DNA of 5,037 nt from Gammaproteobacteria bacterium (GTDB lineage: Bacteria > Pseudomonadota > Gammaproteobacteria > SZUA-152). The first letter of the stretch is position 1, and each line of letters starts with the position of its first letter. Under the pieces are notes generated by a model. It saw nothing but the letters and a program-made list of their open reading frames with translations. It did not search any database and was not told the origin of the DNA. The translations under genes were made by a program, and so were the position numbers. Shown here one piece after another: positions 1-5,037 of this stretch. The DNA is taken from positions 1-5,037 of the forward strand of contig QIGJ01000094.1 of NCBI GenBank assembly GCA_003229995.1. The letters are read 5' to 3'.

Positions 1-129
1 CTCCCAGTTCTTCAAGCCGCTAATGCCCTCTATCTGATGGCGTTGAATGAATAAAGCTGGCTGCTGGAGATACCTTATACCTGTCTGCAAATGATGATAA
101 TCTGTGTTTTTTGAGAATATTTGTTTCAT
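1..129 (-). CDS. Possible 5' part of a divergent gene, running off the left edge
   Basis: Read on the - strand, an ATG at 129-127 opens a frame of 43 codons with no stop before the window edge. It begins MKQIFSKNTDYHH and its last visible residues are GISGLKNWE. I do not recognise the product. The argument for it is position: LysR-type regulator genes are often transcribed divergently from a target gene. Against it, the start codon has no Shine-Dalgarno sequence (the upstream - strand DNA is pyrimidine-rich), and 43 open codons can occur by chance. A competing reading is the end of a + strand gene: frame 1 reads LPVLQAANALYLMALNE and stops at 52-54. Neither is secure, and upstream sequence would decide. 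Confidence 0.2.
   Translation of the reverse strand, partial: MKQIFSKNTDYHHLQTGIRYLQQPALFIQRHQIEGISGLKNWE
97..120. promoter_or_regulatory. Imperfect dyad upstream of the LysR-type gene (possible operator/promoter region)
   Basis: ATAATCT at 97-103 and AGAATAT at 114-120 form an inverted repeat with one mismatch in seven, separated by 10 bases. LysR-type regulators bind dyads of this size and usually repress their own gene from a site just upstream. GATAAT at 96-101 is a five-of-six match to a sigma-70 -10 box, but no good -35 box lies at the right distance. This is a candidate operator and promoter only, and the AT-rich composition makes such dyads common. Confidence 0.22.
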
Positions 130-153
130 AAATGAAAAGGTTGGCGGAAGACG

Positions 154-1041
154 ATGAATCTGAACAGTCTGAATATGTTTGTGCTGGTGGTGCGGCATGC
201 CGGTTTTTCCGAGGCTTCGCGCAAGGCCGGTATTCCGGTTGCCACCCTGAGTCGTAATGTGAACGAACTGGAAGCGCAGTTGGGAATTCGGCTGCTGGAG
301 AGGACTACGCGGCAAATCCGGCCAACCCGGGAAGGTGATGTGTTGTATCAGTTTGCGGAAAGGGGGCTGGATGAAATTGATGCAGGAAGGCTGGCATTAA
401 TCGATGCCGATGAGCAGTTAAAAGGCAGATTACGTTTATCCATTCCCGGGGATCTGGATTTTTGGTGGGCCTTGCTGCGGGCATTTCAACTCAGTTATCC
501 CAATATTGTCCTGGAGATATTTACGACGGAGCGCCGAATTGATCTGGTTGCCGACGGTATCGATGTCGCGGTGAGAATTGGTGATTTGAAAACACAAACG
601 GCGGTGGCACGGGAAATTGCTGCGTATCGGCATGTGCTGGTTTATGCGCCGGTCTTTGTGGAGAAACACGGGCTACCGCAACACCCAGAACAATTAACGT
701 CATTTCCCTGTGGTGCCTGGAACAACAGACAGGGCCGAGTGAGCTGGAACCTGGCGGATAAAGATTATGCGCTCACACCGCAAATTCAGGTTAACGATTT
801 TGCCCACCTGCTTATGCTGGCATTGGCTGGTGACATTATCACTGAGTTACCACCGCTGTTTGCCAAGCCTTATCTGGACTCGGGAGAGTTGCTCCCGTTG
901 TTTCCTGATCAGCAATTCCCCAAACAGTCACTTAATTTGCTGTATCCTTCACGAAAGTATCTTTCGCCCTTGTCGCGGGTGTACATCGATTTTGCGCTGG
1001 AATATTGCAAACGTGAGGGTCTGTTTCGGAATATGAAATGA
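154..1041 (+). CDS. LysR-type transcriptional regulator, CrgA/DmlR-like group
   Basis: A 295-residue cytoplasmic DNA-binding regulator, a usual length for the LysR family. The N-terminal winged helix-turn-helix is clear at about residues 2-61: GFSEASRKAGIPVATLSR (17-34) is the helix-turn-helix and LGIRLLERTTRQIRPTREG (43-61) the wing. A linker helix follows, then a periplasmic-binding-protein-like effector domain from about residue 90. Its segment RIDLVADGIDVAVRIGDL (128-145) is typical of the CrgA/DmlR/AaeR-like subgroup. Members usually work as tetramers and respond to small organic molecules, but the ligand here cannot be read from sequence. The ATG at 154 is preceded by GGCGGAAG at 143-150, a short but usable ribosome binding site, and gives a complete DNA-binding domain. 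No other intact gene is adjacent to suggest a target; a divergent gene left of the window is possible. No classical terminator follows, although a large palindrome begins 35 bp after the stop. Family assignment is firm, and the specific role is unknown. Confidence 0.95.
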   Translation: MNLNSLNMFVLVVRHAGFSEASRKAGIPVATLSRNVNELEAQLGIRLLERTTRQIRPTREGDVLYQFAERGLDEIDAGRLALIDADEQLKGRLRLSIPGDLDFWWALLRAFQLSYPNIVLEIFTTERRIDLVADGIDVAVRIGDLKTQTAVAREIAAYRHVLVYAPVFVEKHGLPQHPEQLTSFPCGAWNNRQGRVSWNLADKDYALTPQIQVNDFAHLLMLALAGDIITELPPLFAKPYLDSGELLPLFPDQQFPKQSLNLLYPSRKYLSPLSRVYIDFALEYCKREGLFRNMK

Positions 1042-1073
1042 TCGTTGTGCGGTGTTGGGGTTGTGTAGTACGG

Positions 1074-1262
1074 TTAGGAATGGGCACGCAATAATTTCCC
1101 GGTTTAGCATCCCGACTTCAGCCCGTCTTCGCCCGTTCTTCAATCACAAAAGCTCGAAATAGAAATAGAACGACTATTTCTGCACTTTTGTTCAATCAGA
1201 ACGAACCAATACGGACTAAATCCGGGCGCTAAACCGGGAAGTTATTGCGTGCCCATTCCTTA
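1074..1262. repeat. 183-bp palindromic repeat element (ERIC/MITE-like) with flanking TTA
   Basis: The terminal arms at 1076-1108 and 1228-1260 are 33-bp inverted repeats matching at 32 positions. The single difference (1095 T against 1241 G) would still pair as G-U in + strand RNA. Symmetry continues inward: 1110-1139 matches the reverse complement of about 1198-1227 at roughly 21 of 30 positions by hand alignment. The centre has another stem, about 1146-1162 with 1174-1191, built on ACAAAAG and GAAATAG. Nearly the whole 183 bp (1077-1259) can therefore fold into one long hairpin. TTA occurs immediately outside both ends (1074-1076 and 1260-1262), as a 3-bp target duplication would, although this could be chance. 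It has no coding capacity. It resembles ERIC, Correia and other miniature non-autonomous elements in architecture, but I do not recognise its sequence as one of them. If transcribed from the upstream gene it would form an RNase III-type stem in the 3' untranslated region. Confidence 0.75.
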
Positions 1263-1339
1263 TTGTTTTCCAGATGCCTGTTTCGGGTCGCAAGTCGTGA
1301 ATTCCTTCGCCACAAAACTGTCATATTCCTCCCTTATCA

Positions 1340-1369
1340 TGCACTGATGTCTGACAGCTCGCGTATAAT
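1340..1369 (+). promoter_or_regulatory. Candidate sigma-70 promoter for ybiT
   Basis: TATAAT at 1364-1369 is a perfect -10 hexamer. The best -35 candidate is TGCACT at 1340-1345, which matches TTGACA at only three of six positions with an 18-bp spacer, and there is no extended -10 TG. A downstream alternative is TTGTCA at 1469-1474, which has no convincing -10 partner. The call rests on the -10 box and its place between the palindrome and ybiT. Confidence 0.35.
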
Positions 1370-1572
1370 CACTTTCAGCGGAAGTAAGGTGCCTTGTCCA
1401 AAAATCACCACAAAACCCATTTAAATTATTGTTTTATATGCACTTATATCTTCACCGCCATTGAGTTTTTGTCAATAACCTGTGTAACCATGCACTAAAA
1501 CAACTGAGATATTTTTAAATATGCTGGGAGCTTGCCAAACTCAGCCTATTTTCTCCATTGGGCAAACTACTA

Positions 1573-1590
1573 GTACAGATAATTCTGTAC
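1573..1590 (+). promoter_or_regulatory. Perfect 7-bp inverted repeat just upstream of ybiT
   Basis: GTACAGA (1573-1579) and TCTGTAC (1584-1590) are exact inverted repeats around the 4-base spacer TAAT. The repeat ends 34 bases before the GTG start and 21 bases before the ribosome binding site. It could be a protein-binding operator or a small RNA hairpin (7-bp stem, 4-base loop) in the ybiT leader. It is not a LexA box, because the half sites point the other way. Function is inferred from position alone. Confidence 0.35.
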
Positions 1591-1610
1591 CCATTAATCA
1601 ATTATTCTTA

Positions 1611-1627
1611 CAGGAAAAAATATCGTG
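1611..1627 (+). promoter_or_regulatory. Ribosome binding site that fixes the GTG start of ybiT
   Basis: AGGA at 1612-1615 lies 9 bases before GTG at 1625. No in-frame ATG is available before residue 9 of the protein. Starting at this GTG gives [12 protein letters not shown], which lines up with the N terminus MLVSSNVTMQFG that I recall for E. coli YbiT, so the non-ATG start is well supported. Confidence 0.75.
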
Positions 1628-3214
1628 TTATCCACTGCAAATATTACGATGCAATTTGGCGCTAAGCCATTATTTGAAGACATCTCCGTTAAGTTTGGTG
1701 ATGGTAATCGTTATGGGCTGATCGGTGCCAACGGTTGTGGCAAGTCCACATTGATGAAAATTTTAGGTGGTGACCTGGAGCCTTCCGCAGGCAATATTTC
1801 AAAAGACACAAACGAGCGTATTGGCAAGTTGAAACAGGATCAGTTCGCATACGAAGAATTCAGTGTCATTGATACAGTGATCATGGGCCATGAAGCGCTG
1901 TGGAAAGTGAAATCTGAGCGCGATGCGATTTATGCCAATCCGGAAATGAGTGAAGAAGATGGCATGCGGGCTGCTGATCTTGAACATGATTTTGCCGAAA
2001 TGGATGGTTATACCGCCGAGGCACGGGCAGGTGAACTCTTGCTGGGTGTCGGCATCCCTGTTGAGCAGCATTTTGGCCCGATGAGTGAAGTGGCACCAGG
2101 CTGGAAGCTACGAGTATTACTGATACAAGTTTTGTTTTCGAAGCCTGACATTATGTTGCTGGATGAGCCTACCAATAATCTGGATATTAATACCATTGGC
2201 TGGCTGGAAGGAGTATTAAACGAGCGTAATTGCACGATGATCATTATTTCCCATGACCGTCATTTCTTGAACAGTGTATGCACACACATGGCGGACCTGG
2301 ATTACGGTGAGCTGCGTATTTATCCCGGTTCCTATGATGAATACATGACGGCGGCTACACAGGCCAGTGAACAACTGACCACAGACAATGCCAAAAAGAG
2401 CGCACAGATTGCCGAGCTTAAGGCTTTTGTCAGTCGTTTTTCAGCCAATGCTTCAAAATCAAAACAGGCGACATCACGCGCTAAACAAATTGATAAAATT
2501 CAATTGGCGGAAGTAAAACCTTCCAGTCGACAAAGTCCTTTTATTCGTTTTGAGCAGGACAAGAAACTTCACCGTCTGGCATTGGAAGTGGAAGGACTCA
2601 GTAAACATTTTGATGAAAAGCTGTTTGCCGGACTCAACCTCACGGTGGAAGTGGGTGAACGTATTGCAATAATCGGCCCCAACGGTATTGGTAAGTCGAC
2701 ATTGTTGAAATGTCTGATCGGTAATCTGGAACCCACTACCGGCAGAATGAAGTGGTCTGAAAATGCAAACATTGGTTATTACGCACAGGACCATGCCGCT
2801 GATTTTGAAGCACGCAAAAATTTATATGACTGGATGGACCAGTGGGGAAAGGAAAGTGATGACGAACAGGTTATCCGTGGCACTCTGGGGCGCATGTTAT
2901 TTTCACAAAATGATATCAACAAGACCGTTGATATCATTTCCGGTGGCGAGCAGGGGCGCATGTTATTTGGCAAATTGATGCTGCAACGCCCTAATATTTT
3001 ATTATTGGATGAGCCTACTAACCACTTGGACATGGAGTCTATTGAATCACTCAATTTGGCATTGGAAAACTATCCCGGCACGTTGATTTTTGTCAGTCAT
3101 GATCGTGAATTTGTCTCTTCCATTGCGACACGTATTATCGAATTAACGTCCACTGGCATTGTCGATATTCATGGCACTTATGAAGAATACCTGCGTAACA
3201 AAAATGCAAATTGA
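1625..3214 (+). CDS. ybiT: ABC-F family ATPase YbiT (ribosome-associated translation factor)
   Basis: A soluble ABC-F protein of 529 residues with two ATPase domains and no membrane segment; E. coli YbiT is about the same length and very similar throughout. Domain 1 has Walker [10 protein letters not shown] (34-42), an arm insertion at about 88-126, a degenerate signature VAPGWKLR (156-163), Walker B with catalytic Glu in [10 protein letters not shown] (D180, E181) and switch His210. A charged linker (about 241-315, containing [19 protein letters not shown]) is the P-site tRNA-interacting segment. Domain 2 has Walker [10 protein letters not shown] (351-359), signature ISGGEQGRM (438-446), D462/E463 and switch His492. 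The missing first-domain SGG signature is, as I recall, normal for YbiT and not a defect. ABC-F proteins bind the ribosomal E site and act on stalled or mispositioned peptidyl-tRNA; the exact task of YbiT is less clear, and nothing here shows antibiotic resistance. Translation starts at GTG. dbpA follows 42 bp downstream in the same frame. Confidence 0.97.
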   Translation: MLSTANITMQFGAKPLFEDISVKFGDGNRYGLIGANGCGKSTLMKILGGDLEPSAGNISKDTNERIGKLKQDQFAYEEFSVIDTVIMGHEALWKVKSERDAIYANPEMSEEDGMRAADLEHDFAEMDGYTAEARAGELLLGVGIPVEQHFGPMSEVAPGWKLRVLLIQVLFSKPDIMLLDEPTNNLDINTIGWLEGVLNERNCTMIIISHDRHFLNSVCTHMADLDYGELRIYPGSYDEYMTAATQASEQLTTDNAKKSAQIAELKAFVSRFSANASKSKQATSRAKQIDKIQLAEVKPSSRQSPFIRFEQDKKLHRLALEVEGLSKHFDEKLFAGLNLTVEVGERIAIIGPNGIGKSTLLKCLIGNLEPTTGRMKWSENANIGYYAQDHAADFEARKNLYDWMDQWGKESDDEQVIRGTLGRMLFSQNDINKTVDIISGGEQGRMLFGKLMLQRPNILLLDEPTNHLDMESIESLNLALENYPGTLIFVSHDREFVSSIATRIIELTSTGIVDIHGTYEEYLRNKNAN

Positions 3215-3233
3215 GTTTTTGTTGTTTTATTAT
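3197..3233 (+). terminator. Weak AT-rich hairpin over the ybiT stop codon (possible attenuator)
   Basis: AACAAAAA at 3197-3204 and TTTTTGTT at 3216-3223 are a perfect 8-bp inverted repeat around an 11-base loop that contains the TGA stop of ybiT. Two further G-U pairs could extend the stem outward. The T-rich stretch TTTTATTATTT follows at 3225-3235. The stem has almost no G-C pairs, so as a terminator it would be leaky; at most it might lower read-through into dbpA. Confidence 0.22.
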
Positions 3234-3256
3234 TTACACCACATCGGTCATTCAAA

Positions 3257-4645
3257 ATGAACCACACCTGTTTTTCATCTCTCAAGTTACGCCCTGAGTT
3301 GCTTGAAAACCTTGCATCGCTGAATTATTTGACAATGACACCCATACAGGCAAAAAGCCTGCCGCCCATTTTGGCGGGAAACGATGTCATTGCACAGGGT
3401 AAAACCGGTTCAGGAAAAACGGCGGCTTTTGGTCTGGGGTTGCTGGAAAAACTGGCGGTAAAACGTTTTTGCGTACAATCACTGGTACTTTGCCCGACCC
3501 GCGAATTGGCTGACCAAGTGGCAAAAGAATTACGCAAGCTGGCGCGAAAAACCCATAACATCAAAATACTGACACTCTGCGGTGGCATGCCTTTTGGTCC
3601 GCAAATCGGTTCGCTGGAACACGGAGCCCATATCGTGGTGGGTACCCCAGGACGTATTGAAGAACATCTGCGCAAAGGTACTCTGGATTTACAGCACTTA
3701 ACCGTTTTTGTTCTCGATGAGGCAGACCGCATGCTGGACATGGGTTTTCAGGTAACGCTGGACGCCATCATTGAGCATATGCCCCACAAGCGTCAAACAC
3801 TGTTATTCAGTGCTACTTACCCTGAGCAAATACAAAGCATTGCGAAGCGTATCATGATTGATCCCGTGATCGTGCAAGTGATTTCAACACATGATGGAGC
3901 CAGTATTGAACAACATTTTTATCAATTAAGCAGCGACGACCAACGCATGGATGCCCTGCGCTTGCTGTTGTTGGCACATTGTCCCGAGTCTGCTCTGGTG
4001 TTTTGTAATACCAGACGTGAGACCCAGGAAGTGGCGGATGAACTGGTTCGGCATGGTTTTAGTGCGCTGGCACTGCACGGCGATCTGGACCAAAAAGCCC
4101 GTGACCAGATACTGGTACGTTTCAGCAATAAAAGCACATCGATTCTGGTGGCTACCGATGTCGCATCACGCGGCCTGGATATTGATATGTTGGATACGGT
4201 CATTAATTATCACCTGTCACGCGATACCGAGGGACATGTGCATCGCATTGGCCGCACAGGTCGGGCTGGCAGCAAAGGCATTGCCTGTACGCTGTATACA
4301 GACAAAGAACGTTATAAAATCACCATGCTGGGCGACTACCTTAAACAAGACATCAACAATGAGGCGTTACCATCATCAAGCCTGTTGAATAAAATACCGT
4401 ATCAACCAACCATGGTCACTTTACAAATTGATGGTGGTAAAAAACAAAAAGTACGGCCGGGCGATATTCTGGGTGCTCTCACAGGAAAAAATGGTATTGC
4501 CGGAAAGCAGGTCGGAAAAATTATTATTGATGACAATCGAGCCTATGTGGCGATAACCCGTGAAGCTGTTCAGCTTGCACTGAAAAAACTGGAAGAAGGA
4601 AAATTAAAAGGGCGCTCGTTTCGGGTCAGGCAAATACGGGAATAG
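3257..4645 (+). CDS. dbpA: ATP-dependent RNA helicase DbpA (23S rRNA, 50S subunit assembly)
   Basis: A 462-residue DEAD-box helicase (E. coli DbpA is about 457). DbpA unwinds short RNA duplexes during late assembly of the 50S subunit, and its ATPase is stimulated by hairpin 92 of 23S rRNA near the peptidyl transferase centre. RecA domain 1 shows a Q motif (F6, MTPIQ 27-31), motif I GKTGSGKT (48-55), PTRELA (80-85), DEAD (154-157) and SAT (185-187). Domain 2 shows VFCNT, ATDVASRGLD (ending at D308) and motif VI HRIGRTGR (329-336). The C-terminal RRM-like DbpA domain spans about 386-462, with IDGGKKQKVRPGDILGALTG and a basic end (KLKGRSFRVRQ). This domain separates DbpA from RhlE, SrmB and other DEAD-box paralogues. 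The ATG at 3257 keeps the whole Q motif and is the first possible start after the ybiT stop in this frame; no Shine-Dalgarno sequence precedes it. It probably shares a transcript with ybiT. Confidence 0.97.
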   Translation: MNHTCFSSLKLRPELLENLASLNYLTMTPIQAKSLPPILAGNDVIAQGKTGSGKTAAFGLGLLEKLAVKRFCVQSLVLCPTRELADQVAKELRKLARKTHNIKILTLCGGMPFGPQIGSLEHGAHIVVGTPGRIEEHLRKGTLDLQHLTVFVLDEADRMLDMGFQVTLDAIIEHMPHKRQTLLFSATYPEQIQSIAKRIMIDPVIVQVISTHDGASIEQHFYQLSSDDQRMDALRLLLLAHCPESALVFCNTRRETQEVADELVRHGFSALALHGDLDQKARDQILVRFSNKSTSILVATDVASRGLDIDMLDTVINYHLSRDTEGHVHRIGRTGRAGSKGIACTLYTDKERYKITMLGDYLKQDINNEALPSSSLLNKIPYQPTMVTLQIDGGKKQKVRPGDILGALTGKNGIAGKQVGKIIIDDNRAYVAITREAVQLALKKLEEGKLKGRSFRVRQIRE

Positions 4646-4647
4646 GT

Positions 4648-4703
4648 TTTTATGTAGTCTATTACATAAAATCCATCACCAGCTTCCACCTTTCTGGTGG
4701 AGC
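4648..4703 (+). terminator. Two tandem hairpins just after dbpA (possible terminator)
   Basis: The first stem pairs TTTTATGTA (4648-4656) with TACATAAAA (4663-4671), begins three bases after the dbpA stop, and is AT-rich. The second pairs TCCACC (4685-4690) with GGTGGA (4696-4701) around a 5-base loop, and GC outside with one bulged T; CACCAG (4677-4682) with CTGGTG (4694-4699) is an alternative fold. Neither is followed by a proper T run, so factor-independent termination here is uncertain. They may instead protect the 3' end. Confidence 0.3.
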
Positions 4704-4810
4704 CCATTAGTTTCAATTAATATTGATTATCAGCAAATACCAAGCACACAGGCAAGATACCTTTACCAAGTAAAAATTATAACAGAAAAATCCTACTTGT
4801 TTTTAGCAGC

Positions 4811-4851
4811 ATTTCCCCACTAAACAACAAGGGAAATTACCTAGTTTTTTT
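4811..4851 (+). terminator. Hairpin followed by T7 tract, candidate intrinsic terminator
   Basis: ATTTCCC (4811-4817) and GGGAAAT (4831-4837) form an exact 7-bp stem with a 13-base loop, and a run of seven T lies at 4845-4851. The seven bases between stem and T run, and the large loop, are less than ideal. A run of eight A at 4854-4861 directly beyond gives a T tract on the - strand too, so the site could also serve a - strand gene. It lies 165 bp after dbpA and is a plausible end of the ybiT-dbpA transcript. Confidence 0.35.
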
Positions 4852-5037
4852 AGAAAAAAAAGCTTGCCATACCTATGTCCCACACATACTATTTTACCTA
4901 CTAGAATGATGGGGTTCTCGCCAAGGAATATCAAGTTGCAAACAAGGAACCTGCAAGGGTTGATTACTTAACGTTAGAAAACGTCTTACATTGTAATTGC
5001 GTCTCTTATTTCCGCGAGACCTTTACCCAGGCATCTG
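4852..5037. other. AT-rich terminal stretch without a supported gene
   Basis: With the preceding DNA this makes about 390 bp after dbpA without a recognisable gene. Only short frames are open. One is a 21-codon + strand frame starting ATGATG at 4906 and ending at 4971, with no ribosome binding site. Another is a - strand frame entering from the right edge that reads RCLGKGLAEIRDAITM and stops at 4988-4986. The latter could be the end of a convergent gene, but 16 residues are too few to call. Short inverted repeats are present (ACGTT 4971-4975 with AACGT 4980-4984; GTCTC 5001-5005 with GAGAC 5016-5020), with no assigned role. Confidence 0.4.

Larger units (their letters stand above)
1263..1624 (+). 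other. Intergenic leader region upstream of ybiT
   Basis: This 362-bp stretch carries no gene I can support. It contains one perfect TATAAT, several AT-rich tracts, two inverted repeats nearer to the GTG start of ybiT, and the ybiT ribosome binding site. CTGTCA at 1318-1323 and TGACAG at 1352-1357 are inverted relative to one another just before the TATAAT. TTGCC at 1532-1536 and GGCAA at 1561-1565 could form a loose stem. If transcription starts just after the TATAAT, the untranslated leader is about 250 nucleotides, long for an ordinary bacterial gene. No riboswitch class was recognised. Confidence 0.5.

Noticed and set aside
1573..1590. Reading the GTACAGA/TCTGTAC repeat as a LexA (SOS) box.
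   Set aside because: The LexA consensus is CTGT followed by ACAG; here the half sites are in the opposite order with a shorter centre.
2086..2115. The first ABC domain of YbiT lacks a canonical SGG signature (VAPGWK instead), suggesting an inactive domain.
   Set aside because: As I recall, the same degenerate segment is present in E. coli YbiT, so it is a family trait; Walker A, Walker B and the catalytic Glu are intact.
3325..3741. A 138-codon - strand open frame inside dbpA.
   Set aside because: It lies wholly opposite a strongly conserved helicase gene, has no ribosome binding site, and its sequence is the low-information shadow of the real coding frame.
4776..4804. A - strand TATAAT at 4781-4776 as a promoter.
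   Set aside because: No -35 box at a suitable distance, and no - strand gene lies downstream; dbpA is on the other strand.
1271..5037. The 10-mer CAGATGCCTG at 1271-1280 recurs inverted as CAGGCATCTG at 5028-5037.
   Set aside because: Several 10-base inverted matches are expected by chance in 5 kb, and similarity does not continue on either side.
5016..5037. GAGACCTTTACCCA at the right edge resembles, from memory, the terminal repeats of some IS5-group insertion sequences.
   Set aside because: Only one possible end is in the window, there is no transposase sequence, and the bases before it (CCGC) do not look like a short TNA target site.

Overview
The window reads as chromosomal DNA from a gammaproteobacterium of moderate G+C content. 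The two best-recognised genes are close to their Escherichia coli counterparts along their whole length: the ABC-F protein YbiT and the DEAD-box helicase DbpA. I cannot name the genus. No rRNA, tRNA, CRISPR array, phage gene or complete insertion sequence was seen.

Layout, all complete genes on the + strand. Positions 1-153 hold the approach to a regulator gene, with a possible divergent partial reading frame on the - strand. Positions 154-1041 encode a LysR-type transcriptional regulator of the CrgA/DmlR-like group. Positions 1077-1259 are a nearly full-length imperfect palindrome of 183 bp, with 33-bp terminal arms and TTA on both sides, which looks like a small non-coding repeat of the ERIC/Correia/MITE kind. 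Positions 1263-1624 form a long leader before the next gene, with one good -10 box and a 7-bp inverted repeat close to the start codon. Positions 1625-3214 encode YbiT (GTG start) and 3257-4645 encode DbpA. From 4646 to the end there is AT-rich DNA with hairpins that may terminate transcription, and no convincing gene.

The ybiT-dbpA pair is the functional core. Both products act on the large ribosomal subunit close to the peptidyl transferase centre. DbpA is targeted by its C-terminal domain to hairpin 92 of 23S rRNA, and ABC-F proteins bind the E site and reach towards the P-site tRNA. The genes are 42 bp apart, in the same reading frame, and dbpA has no visible Shine-Dalgarno sequence, so co-transcription and coupled expression are plausible. 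The LysR-type regulator has no visible link to them.

I found no clearly new multi-gene system. The observations most worth a second look are the 183-bp palindrome, the ybiT-dbpA arrangement, and the structured leader of ybiT.
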